NCBI GenBank assembly: GCA_041675885.1
Contig: JBAYSY010000009.1
Location: forward strand, 11,399 to 75,398
DNA: 64,000 bases
Direction of reading: 5' to 3'
Source of the DNA: JBAYSY01 sp041675885
Lineage (GTDB): Bacteria; Pseudomonadota; Alphaproteobacteria; Rhodobacterales; Rhodobacteraceae
Below, piece by piece: positions 16,764 through 25,535 of this stretch (its first letter is position 1; every line of letters begins with the position of its first letter). A program made the position numbers and the translations under genes. The notes below the pieces were generated by a model, which saw only the letters and a program-made list of their open reading frames with translations, did no database searches and was not told the origin of the DNA.

Positions 16764-18098
16764 TTACCAGTTGTCCCGGAACCATCTGACCGCCCTCCTG
16801 AGTGACCGCGCCGGGTAGCGTTCGGCGGGAATTTCGAAGTCCCACCATTCGTCCTGCGGATGCGCGGCAAAGAGACAAAGCCCCACGGTGCTGGCGAATG
16901 CGGCGCCGGTCGCGGCCTCGGGCAGGCCCTGCACCCGCAGCGGACGGCCCAGCCGCACCCGCTGGCCGAGGATGCGCGCCGCAAGCCCGTCGAGCCCGGG
17001 GATCAGGCTGCCGCCGCCGGTGAGCACGATCTGCTGGCTCGGCAGGTGCTCGAACCCGGCGGCGTCGAGCCGGGCGCGGACTTCCTCCAGGATTTCCTCG
17101 ACCCGGGGGCGCATGATGCCGATCAGTTCGGTGCGGCTGACCGAACGGCGGTCCTTGTCCCAGTCGCCGGTGTCGGCGGTGATGTCGATCGCCTCGCGGT
17201 CGTCCATGCCGGTGGCCAGCACGCCGCCGTGCAGGGTCTTGATCTTCTCGGCCTTGCGCAGCGGCACCGACAGCCCCTTGGAGATGTCGAGCGTGACATG
17301 GCTGCCGCCCATCCGCACCGAGTCGGCATAGATCATGTGTTTCTTCATGAAGATCGAGATGCCGGTGGCGCCGCCGCCCATGTCGATACAGGCCGCGCCC
17401 AGTTCCTGCTCGTCCTCGACCAGACTCGCCAGCCCCGCCGCATAGGCCGAGGACGCGATCCCGGCCACTTCCAGGTCGCAGCGTTTCAGGCAGCGCAGCA
17501 GGCATTCGACGGCGGTCGCATCGACCGTCAGCAGATGCATGTCGCAGGCCAGCCGGTTGCCGATCTGGCCGCGCGGGTCCGAAAGGCCCGAACGGTGGTC
17601 GATGGCGAAATTCACCGGCTGGGCGTGCAGCACCTCGCGCCCCTCGCCCACTTCGGGCACCTCGCAGGAGGCCAGCACCCGGGCGATGTCGGAGCCGGTC
17701 ACCACGCTGTCGTGCAACTCGCATTCCCCCGCCAGCCCGTAGCTGCGCGGCTGCGCGCCCGCGAAGGCGACGATGACGTGATCGACCCGGTGCCCGGCCG
17801 ATTTCTGCGCGGTCTGCAACACGGTGCGGATCGCGCGCTCGGTCTCGTGCATCGCATCGACCTCGCCGAAGCGGACGCCGCGCGAACAGGTATGGCCGTA
17901 GCCGATCACCCGGAACTGCGACTGACCGGCCATCGGCCCCACCCCGTCGCCGGACTGGACCCGGCCGGGGCCGTCGAAACGCAGGATCAGGCAGGCGATC
18001 TTCGAGGTGCCCACATCCAGGACCGCCACCACCCCGCGCTGCATCGCCGCATGGCGCATGTTCCGCATGGCGCGCTGGGATTGATACAGATCGGTCAT
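16764..18098 (-). CDS. ftsA: Cell division protein FtsA
   Basis: An actin-like ATPase that anchors FtsZ to the membrane and recruits later division proteins. 444 residues. It shows the phosphate-1 motif VAVLDVGTSKIACLIL (~23-38), the 1C SHS2 domain in the middle, phosphate-2 AACIDMGGGATGISIF (~222), and the adenosine motif IVLTGGGSLIPGLDGLA. The C-terminal amphipathic segment is ARSLRRAVRWFRDNW, fitting the membrane-targeting helix. The ATG at 18098 overlaps the ftsQ stop (ATGA). A longer open frame upstream lies inside ftsQ and is an artefact. Confidence 0.97.
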   Translation of the reverse strand: MTDLYQSQRAMRNMRHAAMQRGVVAVLDVGTSKIACLILRFDGPGRVQSGDGVGPMAGQSQFRVIGYGHTCSRGVRFGEVDAMHETERAIRTVLQTAQKSAGHRVDHVIVAFAGAQPRSYGLAGECELHDSVVTGSDIARVLASCEVPEVGEGREVLHAQPVNFAIDHRSGLSDPRGQIGNRLACDMHLLTVDATAVECLLRCLKRCDLEVAGIASSAYAAGLASLVEDEQELGAACIDMGGGATGISIFMKKHMIYADSVRMGGSHVTLDISKGLSVPLRKAEKIKTLHGGVLATGMDDREAIDITADTGDWDKDRRSVSRTELIGIMRPRVEEILEEVRARLDAAGFEHLPSQQIVLTGGGSLIPGLDGLAARILGQRVRLGRPLRVQGLPEAATGAAFASTVGLCLFAAHPQDEWWDFEIPAERYPARSLRRAVRWFRDNW

Positions 18099-19021
18099 GG
18101 TCTCGTCTCCGTCATCGTCATGGCCGTTGCCGGCGTCACTGTCGTCCAGGCCGGGCGCAGATGGTCCAGCGCCTCGGGGTTCACCCGCACGGTCGGGCGG
18201 CGCTCGTTGCGCAGATCGACCGCCAGCAGATCGCGCGCCAGCAGGCCCTGCGCCTGGTCCAGCGCGATCACCCGTTCCAGCGCGCGTTCGGGCTGCATCT
18301 CGGGCAGCAGGATGCGCTGGTCGCGGTCGAGCACCAGATCCCAGCGCCGTTCGCCGACCCGCACAAGGCCGCGGACCCGTCCGGACAGCGGTTCGGCCAC
18401 CTTGAACAGCGCCAGTGCCTCGGGCGTGGCGTCGCTGGCGCCCTTGCCCGCCACCAGCGGTAGATCGGCGCGCAGCCCGCGCGCGGTGATCACGGCGATC
18501 CGGTGGCCCTCGGCGTCCAGCAGCCACAGCCCGTCGCGGGTGCGCCAGACCACGGCCGGAAGCCGCTCGGTCACGTTGACCTGAAGGACACCGCCCTGCA
18601 CCACCCGCAGGTCGGCGCGGGCCACGGCGTCGAAGGATTCGACCGTCCCGCGCGCGGCCACCAGGTCGATCTCGAAGGAACTGCGCGGCAGATCGAGCGC
18701 CAGCGCGCCACGGATGCTTTCCGCCAGAACCCCGGTCGCGCCCTCGATGGCGATCAGGTTGACCATGAACTCGGGCCGCTGGTGGAACGCGGTGCGCATC
18801 GCCTCGGCCCCCTCGGCCAGCACGGCGCGGCGGTCGGCGTCCGACAGCCACAGCCCCACCCCGAAGGCCAGCACGAAGGCCGGCAGCCCGACCCGCACCA
18901 GCGCCCGGAACATCGGCGTCAGCCACAGCCGGTGCATCTTGTAGGCCCAGCGCGAGGGCGCCGGGTCGCGGCGGCGCGGCGCCTCGGCGGGTTCACGGCG
19001 GCGCAGGATCAACGGTCGCAT
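18095..19021 (-). CDS. ftsQ: Cell division protein FtsQ
   Basis: A bitopic division protein that links early and late divisome components. 308 residues: a cytoplasmic Arg-rich N-terminus (RRREPAEAPRRRDPAPSR), one membrane segment (~43-60, FVLAFGVGLWL), and a POTRA-like domain (VNLIAIEGATGVLAESIR, ~87-105). The beta domain (VNVTERLPAVVWR, LLDAEGHRIAV) and a Thr-rich end follow. The ATG at 19021 lies inside the last 13 bases of ddl, and its stop overlaps the ftsA start, so the three genes are translationally coupled. Confidence 0.95.
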   Translation of the reverse strand: MRPLILRRREPAEAPRRRDPAPSRWAYKMHRLWLTPMFRALVRVGLPAFVLAFGVGLWLSDADRRAVLAEGAEAMRTAFHQRPEFMVNLIAIEGATGVLAESIRGALALDLPRSSFEIDLVAARGTVESFDAVARADLRVVQGGVLQVNVTERLPAVVWRTRDGLWLLDAEGHRIAVITARGLRADLPLVAGKGASDATPEALALFKVAEPLSGRVRGLVRVGERRWDLVLDRDQRILLPEMQPERALERVIALDQAQGLLARDLLAVDLRNERRPTVRVNPEALDHLRPAWTTVTPATAMTMTETRP

Positions 19022-19932
19022 GAGGCGTCCTCCACCAGCCAGCGGCACAGGTCGGGGAAGGAGATGCCGCAATGCGCCGCCTGTTCGGGCGAGAGCGAGG
19101 TCGGCGTCATCCCCGGCTGGGTGTTGGTCTCCAGCACGAAAAGCCCGGCGAGGCCGCGCGCCTCGTCCCAGCGGAAATCGGTACGGCTGAGGCCGCGGCA
19201 GCCCAGCACCCGATGCGCCGTGACCGCCATGTCGAGGCAGGCCGCCGTGATCTCCGGCGGCAGTTCGGCGGGCAGCACGTGGCGCGACCCGCCGGGCTTG
19301 TACTTCGCATCATAATCATACCAGCCGTCGGTGAGGATGTCGGTGACGCAAAGCGCCCGGTCGCCCATCACCGAAACCGTCAGTTCCCGGCCCGGCGCGT
19401 AAGCCTCCACCATCACCCGCGCGGGCATGTCGGGGGCCAGCGGCGGCGGCGTGTTCGCACCCTCGGGCACGATATAGATCCCGACCGACGATCCTTCGTT
19501 GTTCGGCTTGACCACATAGGGAGGGGGCATGACGTGACGGCGCCGGACCTCCTCCGCGTCGGCGATCACATCGGCCAGCACCGGCAGCCCCGCCACCGCG
19601 AAGGCGGCCTTCGACCGCGCCTTGTCCATCGCCAGCGCCGAGGCCAGCACCCCGGAATGGGTATAGGGGATGCGCAGCCATTCCAGCATCCCCTGCACGC
19701 AGCCGTCCTCGCCCCAGCGGCCGTGCAGCGCGTTGAAGGCGACGTCGGGGGCGATGTCCGCAAGGCGCGCGACCAGATCGGGGCCGGCATCGACCTCGAT
19801 CACCTCATAGCCCGCCTCGCGCAGCGCCACGGCGCATTCGCGCCCGGTGGACAAGGACACTTCCCGCTCAACGGAAGCGCCGCCCATCAGAACCGCCACA
19901 CGGAGGGATGCCCTGCTCGACATGCCCGCCAC
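19009..19932 (-). CDS. ddl: D-alanine--D-alanine ligase
   Basis: ATP-grasp ligase making the D-Ala-D-Ala dipeptide of the peptidoglycan stem. 307 residues. Motifs: VLMGGASVEREVSLSTG at the N-terminus (Glu of the active site), HGRWGEDGCVQGMLE (~70-85), THSGVLASALAMDK, PYVVKPNNEGSSVGI (ATP-grasp Lys and Ser), and the metal-binding ETNTQPGMTPTSLSPEQA near the C-terminus. MSSRASLR three codons in is an alternative start. It follows murB after 58 bases. Confidence 0.97.
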   Translation of the reverse strand: MAGMSSRASLRVAVLMGGASVEREVSLSTGRECAVALREAGYEVIEVDAGPDLVARLADIAPDVAFNALHGRWGEDGCVQGMLEWLRIPYTHSGVLASALAMDKARSKAAFAVAGLPVLADVIADAEEVRRRHVMPPPYVVKPNNEGSSVGIYIVPEGANTPPPLAPDMPARVMVEAYAPGRELTVSVMGDRALCVTDILTDGWYDYDAKYKPGGSRHVLPAELPPEITAACLDMAVTAHRVLGCRGLSRTDFRWDEARGLAGLFVLETNTQPGMTPTSLSPEQAAHCGISFPDLCRWLVEDASCDR

Positions 19933-19990
19933 TTCTGCCTCTCGTCCGGGCCTTTGCGGCCCTTTTGCCTGCGGACCTTTTGCGGCCCGT

Positions 19991-20935
19991 TCAGTCCTTG
20001 TCCGCGGCCGGTTCCCCGACCCGCATGATTTCCCACTCTAGCGAAATTCCCGAGTGCTGCAAAACCTTTTTGCGGACTTCCTCGCCCAGGGCTTCCAGAT
20101 CGGCGGCTTTCGCCGCGCCGGTGTTGACAAGGAAGTTGGCGTGCATCGGCGACATCTGCGCGCCGCCAAGCGCCGCGCCGCGCATCCCGGCATCCTCGAT
20201 CACCTTCCATGCCTTGAGATCGTGGGTGTCGTCGGCCCGTCCGGTGCTGGAATACCCGGCCGGATTGCGGAAGGTGGACCCGGCGCTGCGCTCCTTCACC
20301 GGCTGGGTGGCGTCGCGTTTCGCAAGCTGTCCGGCCATGCGCGCCTCCAGCGCCGCCGGGTCGCCCTGGGGCGCGTCGAAGCTGGCCTCGACGATCACCC
20401 AGCCTTCGGGCAGGTCGGTCTGGCGGTAGCGGGGGTTCAGATCGTCACGCGTGAGCGTGACGGCGGCCCCGTCGCGGGTCACGGCCCGGACCGACACCAG
20501 CCGGTCGGCGGTATAGGTGCCGTAGCAGCCCGCGTTCATCCGCACCGCGCCGCCCACGGCGCCGGGAATGGTACGCAGGAAGGTCAGGTCCGCCCCCGCC
20601 GCCGCCGCGCGGCGGGCAACATGGGCATCCAGCGCGGCGGCCCCGGCCGTCACCCGCCCGCCCTCGACCGCGATCCCGTTGAAGCCGCGCCCCAGCCGGA
20701 TCACCACCGCCCGAAGCCCGCCGTCGCGCACGATCAGGTTCGAGCCCACGCCCATCGGGAACACCGGCACCTCGGGGTCGAGCGCCGCGAGGAACCCGGC
20801 CAGATCGGCCTCGTCCGCGGGCTGGAACAGCCAGTCGGCCGGGCCGCCGACCCGCAGCCATGTGAGGTCGGCCAAGGGCCGGTTCGCGGTCAGCACGCCG
20901 CGCGGGGTGAAGTCGGTGATGAAGGGGCCGGTCAT
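19991..20935 (-). CDS. murB: UDP-N-acetylenolpyruvoylglucosamine reductase
   Basis: A flavoenzyme that reduces the enolpyruvyl group to give UDP-MurNAc with NADPH. 314 residues. It has the FAD-binding domain with LRVGGPADWLF and PMGVGSNLIVRDGG (~70-85), GIPGAVGGA-type TIPGAVGGAVRMNAGCYG, and the catalytic Ser in SAGSTFRNPAGYSS with C-terminal Glu. A start at 20935 (MTGPFITDFTPRG) fits family length. An in-frame GTG/ATG start to 20971 would add 12 arginine-rich residues. The start is preceded not by a clear Shine-Dalgarno site but by an 8-bp hairpin (separate entry). Confidence 0.95.
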   Translation of the reverse strand: MTGPFITDFTPRGVLTANRPLADLTWLRVGGPADWLFQPADEADLAGFLAALDPEVPVFPMGVGSNLIVRDGGLRAVVIRLGRGFNGIAVEGGRVTAGAAALDAHVARRAAAAGADLTFLRTIPGAVGGAVRMNAGCYGTYTADRLVSVRAVTRDGAAVTLTRDDLNPRYRQTDLPEGWVIVEASFDAPQGDPAALEARMAGQLAKRDATQPVKERSAGSTFRNPAGYSSTGRADDTHDLKAWKVIEDAGMRGAALGGAQMSPMHANFLVNTGAAKAADLEALGEEVRKKVLQHSGISLEWEIMRVGEPAADKD

Positions 20936-20936
20936 G

Positions 20937-20958
20937 GCCTGCGGTCTAATCCGCAGGC
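20937..20958 (-). promoter_or_regulatory. Hairpin abutting the murB start codon
   Basis: GCCTGCGG and CCGCAGGC pair perfectly across a six-base loop (complement of TCTAAT). The 3' arm directly abuts or touches the ATG at 20935. Such a hairpin would occlude the initiation region, and could restrict murB translation or mark a different start. There is no experimental support. Confidence 0.45.
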
Positions 20959-21030
20959 CCCTGCGGCGCAAGGCCGGGCTGGTCGCGGGTCGGTTCGAGA
21001 ATGGACAAGTCTTTGCGGAACAATGTCGTT

Positions 21031-21098
21031 CCCGCCCCCTTGCCCGGAACAGCCGCGCCAGCGGCCCGGGCAGCGGCCGACCGCTGCCCTTTGTTGCG
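21031..21098 (-). repeat. Family A intergenic repeat, short form
   Basis: The + strand reads CCCCCTTGCCCGGAACAGCC, then GCGCCAGCGGCCCGGGCAGC and GGCCGACCGCTGCCCT, ending TTGTTGCG. This is the reverse complement of the 11161 copy. It lies between murB and the small membrane-protein gene, inside the cell-wall operon. Confidence 0.7.
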
Positions 21099-21113
21099 CC
21101 CGTGTCACGCCGC

Positions 21114-21404
21114 TCAGCCGCCGCGCCGCCGGCGCAGCAGGCCGAACAGCCCGCCCACCGCCGCGCCGACGGCGAAGGGCAGCAGCAGCCACAGCGCCAC
21201 CACCGCCTGTATCAGCCCGTCATACATGCCGGGCCGGGCCATGGCGACGCTCAGCAGGATCGCGCTACCCGCACCCGAAACCGCCACCACCGCCAGCCAC
21301 CAGCGCCAGCGCCCGGCCGCGCTCAGCGAGAACCCGGACCATGCGCCAAGACCACCGATCACCACGGCGATGATCTCGGGTATCCATTCCACCAGAACCT
21401 GCAT
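21114..21404 (-). CDS. Small membrane protein of the murC-murB interval, unknown function
   Basis: I do not recognise a named family. 96 residues with about three hydrophobic segments: ~8-27 (IIAVVIGGLGAWSGFSL), ~35-55 (WWLAVVAVSGAGSAILLSVA) and ~65-88 (LIQAVVALWLLLPFAVGAAV). It ends in a basic LLRRRRGG tail. The ATG at 21404 shares its A with the TGA of DUF2484; a GTG three bases earlier is also possible. The direct overlap with DUF2484, itself overlapping murC, makes it part of the cell-wall operon. An accessory role in peptidoglycan synthesis or division is possible but unproven. The codon pattern (GC-rich third positions) matches its neighbours. Confidence 0.75.
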   Translation of the reverse strand: MQVLVEWIPEIIAVVIGGLGAWSGFSLSAAGRWRWWLAVVAVSGAGSAILLSVAMARPGMYDGLIQAVVALWLLLPFAVGAAVGGLFGLLRRRRGG

Positions 21405-21655
21405 CACGTTTCACCCCTTGCACGGCGGCGCAGCCAGCCGCCCGCCCGCAACAGCGGCCAGCGCAACACCGACATGCCCGCCGCCAACACCACGAAACCC
21501 CAGACCGGCCCGCTTTGCCACGTCACCAGCCCCAGCACCGGGATGCCCGCGGCAATCAGCGCATAGGCGGCGGGCCAGTGCCAGCGGCGCGGCAGCATCC
21601 CGCAAAGCGCGGCCACCACGGCCCAGACGCAGGCCAGTGCCAGACCCGTGCTCAT
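21404..21655 (-). CDS. DUF2484 family small membrane protein
   Basis: 83 residues, about three predicted membrane helices (LALACVWAVVAALCG; AYALIAAGIPVLGLVT; VWGFVVLAAGMSVL) and a basic C-terminus (RAGGWLRRRARGET). The sequence and its position between murC and murB match DUF2484, a family described only as uncharacterised and restricted to Rhodobacterales. The ATG at 21655 overlaps the murC stop by four bases. Function unknown; strict operon placement suggests a link to cell-envelope assembly. Confidence 0.85.
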   Translation of the reverse strand: MSTGLALACVWAVVAALCGMLPRRWHWPAAYALIAAGIPVLGLVTWQSGPVWGFVVLAAGMSVLRWPLLRAGGWLRRRARGET

Positions 21656-23055
21656 GACCCGAGCCGCCCGGGCAGGGCATTGGCCCAGGCCGAAATCGTG
21701 CCCGCACCCAGACAGATCACCATATCGCCCGGCCGCGCCTGCTCGCGCACCAGCCGTTCCAGATCGTCCTCGGACCGGATCGCACGGGCGTGGCGGTGGC
21801 CGTGGGCGATCAGCCCCGCCACCAGATCGTCGCGGCTCGCGCCGGGAATGGGTTCCTCGCCCGCGGCATAGACTTCGGTGATGGCGGCCACGTCGGCCTC
21901 GTTGAAACAGGTGCAGAAGTCCTCGAACAGCGAGGACAGCCTTGTGTAGCGGTGCGGCTGGTGCACGGCGATCACCCGCCCCTCGGGGCCGATGGCCTGC
22001 CGCGCGGCCCTGAGCGCGGCGGCGATCTCGACCGGATGGTGGCCGTAGTCGTCGATGATGGTGACGCCGCCGACCTCGCCCACCCGGGTGAAGCGCCGGT
22101 TGACGCCGCCGAACCCGGCCAGCGCGGCGCGGATCTCGTCCTTCTTCATGCCGAGGTGCCGCGCCACCGCGACGGCGGCCAGCGCGTTCGATACGTTGTG
22201 GTCGCCCGGCATCGGCAGGGTGCAGCCCTCGATCACCGTCTCCTCGGCCTGAAGGGCGATATCGAAATGTGCCGCGCCGCCCTCGTAGCGCAGGTTGATC
22301 GCCCGCACGTCGGCCTGGGCGTTGAAGCCGAAGGTGACCACCCGGCGGTCGGTGACACGGCCCACGAGCGCCTGCACCTCGGGGTGATCGGTGCAACAGA
22401 CCGCAAGCCCGTAGAACGGGATGTTCGAGACGAAATCGTGGAACCCCTTGCGCAGCGCGTCGAAGCTGCCCCAGTGCTCCATATGCTCCGGGTCGATGTT
22501 GGTGACGATGGCGATGGTCGCGGGCAGGCGGTTGAAACTGCCGTCGCTTTCGTCCGCCTCGACCACCATCCATTCGCCCGCCCCCGCCCGCGCGTTCGAG
22601 CCGTAGGCGTGGATCACGCCGCCGTTGATGACGGTGGGGTCGAAGCCCCCCTTGTCCAGAAGCGTCGCCACCATGGTCGTGGTGGTGGTCTTGCCATGCG
22701 TCCCGCCGACGGCGATGTTCGACCGCAGTCGCATCAGCTCCGCCAGCATCTCGGCCCGGCGCACGACCGGCAGGCCCCGGCGGCGGGCTTCCTCCAACTC
22801 GGGGTTGCCGGGGCGGATCGCGGTCGAGATCACCACCACGGCGGCATCGCCGATGTTCTCGGCCCGCTGGCCCTCGAACACGGTGGCGCCAAGACATTCC
22901 AGCCGTTCGGTGATCTTGCTGGCCCTGCTGTCCGAACCCTGCACCGGGTAGCCCAGCGTCATCAGCACCTCGGCGATGCCGGACATGCCGATACCGCCGA
23001 TGCCGACGAAATGGATGGGCCCGAGTTCGCCGGGAAGTTTGGTCGCCGCGTTCAT
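21652..23055 (-). CDS. murC: UDP-N-acetylmuramate--L-alanine ligase
   Basis: Adds the first amino acid of the peptide stem, L-Ala, to UDP-MurNAc at the expense of ATP. 467 residues. N-terminal Rossmann-like domain with HFVGIGGIGMSGIAEVL (~15-31). ATP-binding loop GGTHGKTTTTTMVA (~117-130), EADESDGSF, and FGFNAQADVRAINLRYEGG follow. The C-terminal domain starts VNRRFTRVGEVGGVTIIDDYGHHP. The start overlaps the murG stop by four bases, and its stop overlaps DUF2484. Confidence 0.98.
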   Translation of the reverse strand: MNAATKLPGELGPIHFVGIGGIGMSGIAEVLMTLGYPVQGSDSRASKITERLECLGATVFEGQRAENIGDAAVVVISTAIRPGNPELEEARRRGLPVVRRAEMLAELMRLRSNIAVGGTHGKTTTTTMVATLLDKGGFDPTVINGGVIHAYGSNARAGAGEWMVVEADESDGSFNRLPATIAIVTNIDPEHMEHWGSFDALRKGFHDFVSNIPFYGLAVCCTDHPEVQALVGRVTDRRVVTFGFNAQADVRAINLRYEGGAAHFDIALQAEETVIEGCTLPMPGDHNVSNALAAVAVARHLGMKKDEIRAALAGFGGVNRRFTRVGEVGGVTIIDDYGHHPVEIAAALRAARQAIGPEGRVIAVHQPHRYTRLSSLFEDFCTCFNEADVAAITEVYAAGEEPIPGASRDDLVAGLIAHGHRHARAIRSEDDLERLVREQARPGDMVICLGAGTISAWANALPGRLGS

Positions 23056-24167
23056 TCCGCTTCTTTCTTTCTGGTCTTTGCGTCCGCCAGCCCCTCGACC
23101 ACCCCGGCCAGCCGTTCGGTGGCATCGGGGACGGCGCAGGAAAGCGCGCCCTGCGCCATCCGCGTGGCGGCCGAAGGGTTTTGCAGCAGCGCCGAGATCT
23201 GGGCCGAAAGCGTCGCCGCCTCCAGCGCCGATTCCGGAATCAGGATCGCCGCCTCGGCATCGACAAGGCCACGGGCGTTCGCGGTCTGGTGGTCGCCCGC
23301 CGCCGCCGCATAGGGGATCAGGATCGCGGGCCGTCCGATCGCCGCGATATCCGCGACCGAGGAGGCACCGGAACGGCTGATCACCAGTTGCGCCTCGGAC
23401 AGGCGGCGCGGCACGTCGTTGAAGAAGGCCGAGACCTCGGCCCGGATCCCCGCCGCGTCATAGGCTTCAAGCACGCGGGGGATGTCTTCCTCGCGCGCCT
23501 GATGCGCGACGCGCAGGTTTCCGCGCAGCGCCTCGGGCAGCGCGGCGATGGCGGGGGGCACCACGTCCGAAAGCACCCGCGCGCCCTGACTGCCGCCGAT
23601 CACCAGAAGACTCATGGGATAGTCGCCAGGCGGGATATAGGGGGCGCCCGCGCGCTCCATCACCCTGGCGCGCACCGGGTTGCCGGTGTGGACCGCGTTC
23701 ACACCTTCGGGCAGCGCGGTGGGCCAGACGCCGCAGCAGACCGCATCGACGCGCCTGGCGAAGACCGTGTTGACCCGCCCCGGCACGCCGTTCTGTTCGT
23801 GGATCAGGCGCGGAACCCGCAGGGCCAACGCCGCCGACAGCGCCGGGATCGTCGGATAGCCGCCGAAGCCCGCCACCACCGCAGGCCGGTCGCGCAGCAT
23901 CCGCACGGTGGCCGCCAGCACGCCCCCGGCGATGCGCAGGGGCACCAAGGCGCGGGCCGGCGCGCCCCCCCGGGCGAAGGTCGCGGAACTCACCTGTTCC
24001 ACCGCCACCACATGCGGAAAGCCGCCCGCGTAGCGCGCGCCCCGCGCATCGGTCGAAAGCACCACCCGCCAGCCCCGGCGCACCATCGCCTCGGCCAGCG
24101 CCTGCGCCGGGAACATGTGGCCCCCGGTGCCGCCCGCGGCGATCAGCAGAAGCGGCGCCCGCGCCAT
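23052..24167 (-). CDS. murG: UDP-GlcNAc:undecaprenyl-PP-MurNAc-pentapeptide GlcNAc transferase
   Basis: Membrane-associated GT28 glycosyltransferase converting lipid I to lipid II. 371 residues. The N-terminal donor/acceptor loop is LLIAAGGTGGHMFPAQALAE (~7-26); IHEQNGVPGRVN follows, then GGSQGARVLSDVVP (~190) and the UDP-GlcNAc binding RSGASSVADIAAIGRPAILIP-type segment (SRSGASSVADIAAIGRPAIL). The ATG at 24167 overlaps the last base of the ftsW stop; a GTG one codon earlier is an alternative. Confidence 0.97.
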   Translation of the reverse strand: MARAPLLLIAAGGTGGHMFPAQALAEAMVRRGWRVVLSTDARGARYAGGFPHVVAVEQVSSATFARGGAPARALVPLRIAGGVLAATVRMLRDRPAVVAGFGGYPTIPALSAALALRVPRLIHEQNGVPGRVNTVFARRVDAVCCGVWPTALPEGVNAVHTGNPVRARVMERAGAPYIPPGDYPMSLLVIGGSQGARVLSDVVPPAIAALPEALRGNLRVAHQAREEDIPRVLEAYDAAGIRAEVSAFFNDVPRRLSEAQLVISRSGASSVADIAAIGRPAILIPYAAAAGDHQTANARGLVDAEAAILIPESALEAATLSAQISALLQNPSAATRMAQGALSCAVPDATERLAGVVEGLADAKTRKKEAE

Positions 24168-25333
24168 CACCGCCCCCGCCGCAGCAGCAGATCACCGATG
24201 TCGCCCTGCGGCCGGGTGCGGGTGAAGGCCAGAAGCGCCCCCACCGTCAGCCCCGCCGCGATCACCGAGGAGCCGCCGTAGCTCACGAACGGGAGCGTCA
24301 TTCCCTTGGCCGGCAGCAGCCGCACCGCCACCCCCATGTTGATCAGCGCCTGCATCGAAAAGATCACCGCCAGCCCGGTGCCCGCCAGCCGGATGAACGG
24401 ATCGCGCTCGCGGATCAGCCGGAACAGCGACCGCGCGGCGATGATGCCGTAAAGCAGGATGATGACCAGGACGAGGATCAGCCCGTATTCCTCGGCCGCA
24501 ACCGCGATGATGAAATCGGTATGCGCGTCGGGCAACTGCCATTTCACCTGCCCCTCGCCCACCCCGGTGCCGAGGAAACCGCCCTGCTGGATCGCGTTGG
24601 TGGCGTAACCAAGCTGGGTGCGCGGGTCGATGTCGGGGGTCAGGAAACCGTCGATCCGGCGGGCGAAATGTTCCGACCCGTTATAGGCCAGCACCCCGAA
24701 ACCCATCATCACCCCGCCGATGACGATCAGCAGGATCATCGGCGCGCCCGCCACGAAATACATCACCCCCCAGGCGAACAGGATCAGCGCCGCCTGGCCG
24801 AAATCGGGCTGGACCGCCAGGAGCGCCGCCACCACGACGGCAACGAAAAGCGAGATCCTGCGCCCCGGCGGGCCGTTGATCTCCTGCCCCGCGGCCATCA
24901 TCCAGGCGACCAGCACGACGAAACCGGGCTTGAGGAACTCGGAAGGCTGGACCGAGGCGAAGCCGAACGAGAACCAGCGGACCGCGCCCTTGCCGAAATC
25001 GACCCCGAAGAACGGCAGCAGCGCCAGCGCGACGAACGCCCCCATGAAACCCATGATCCCGATCCGCCGCACCATCACCGGCGACATCATCGAGACCGCG
25101 AACATCGTCGCAAGGCCCACAAGCCCGAAGAACACCTGCCGCTCGACATAATGGAACTGCGGAAGCCCGTTGCGGGTGGCCAGCGGCACCGAAGCCGCAA
25201 GACCGAGCAGAAGCCCGATCCCGAACAGCATCAGCACCGCGGTCATCGACCATCGGTCGATACTGCGCCACCAGCGGGGAAGAATCGGATCGCCTGCCCG
25301 CACGGGCTGGCTGCCATGCACCATTTCCGTCAT
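24167..25333 (-). CDS. ftsW: SEDS peptidoglycan polymerase FtsW
   Basis: An integral membrane glycosyltransferase of the SEDS family, which polymerises lipid II at the septum. 388 residues, about ten membrane helices. Signature segments are PSEFLKPGFVVLVAW and QPDFGQAALILFAW (the catalytic Asp is in the QPD region). VAAEEYGLILVLVIILLYG and the C-terminal LLPAKGMTLPFVSYGGSSVI complete the match. The start (MTEMVHGSQPVRAGD) is the first of two near Met codons. It is the first gene of the remaining operon; murD and mraY, which precede ftsW in most relatives, are absent here. Confidence 0.96.
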   Translation of the reverse strand: MTEMVHGSQPVRAGDPILPRWWRSIDRWSMTAVLMLFGIGLLLGLAASVPLATRNGLPQFHYVERQVFFGLVGLATMFAVSMMSPVMVRRIGIMGFMGAFVALALLPFFGVDFGKGAVRWFSFGFASVQPSEFLKPGFVVLVAWMMAAGQEINGPPGRRISLFVAVVVAALLAVQPDFGQAALILFAWGVMYFVAGAPMILLIVIGGVMMGFGVLAYNGSEHFARRIDGFLTPDIDPRTQLGYATNAIQQGGFLGTGVGEGQVKWQLPDAHTDFIIAVAAEEYGLILVLVIILLYGIIAARSLFRLIRERDPFIRLAGTGLAVIFSMQALINMGVAVRLLPAKGMTLPFVSYGGSSVIAAGLTVGALLAFTRTRPQGDIGDLLLRRGR

Positions 25334-25535
25334 GGAACCGCCTGGTCTGCCTGAACTGCCTCAAATCGCCCGGTTTTCCGGGTCTGGCGCGAGTCTAGCC
25401 GCAAACCCGCCGCAAAGCCAGCACAAAGCGGCGGGCCGGTTCGGGTTCCGGTCTGTCCCGGCGCCCGCGCCCCGTGGCGCAACGGAGGGATAAGGGGTGG
25501 CAATATCTCCCGCCACTCCGCCTGATCCCCTGTCA
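25334..25535. other. Non-coding stretch upstream of ftsW, no gene
   Basis: 200 bases with no open frame I can defend. It should contain the promoter of the leftward ftsW operon. I do not see a convincing -35/-10 pair. It runs directly into the long repeat composite. Confidence 0.5.

Noticed and set aside
18099..18926. FtsA extended upstream to a 720-residue protein
   Set aside because: The extension is out-of-frame reading of ftsQ; the ATG at 18098 overlapping the ftsQ stop gives the standard FtsA.
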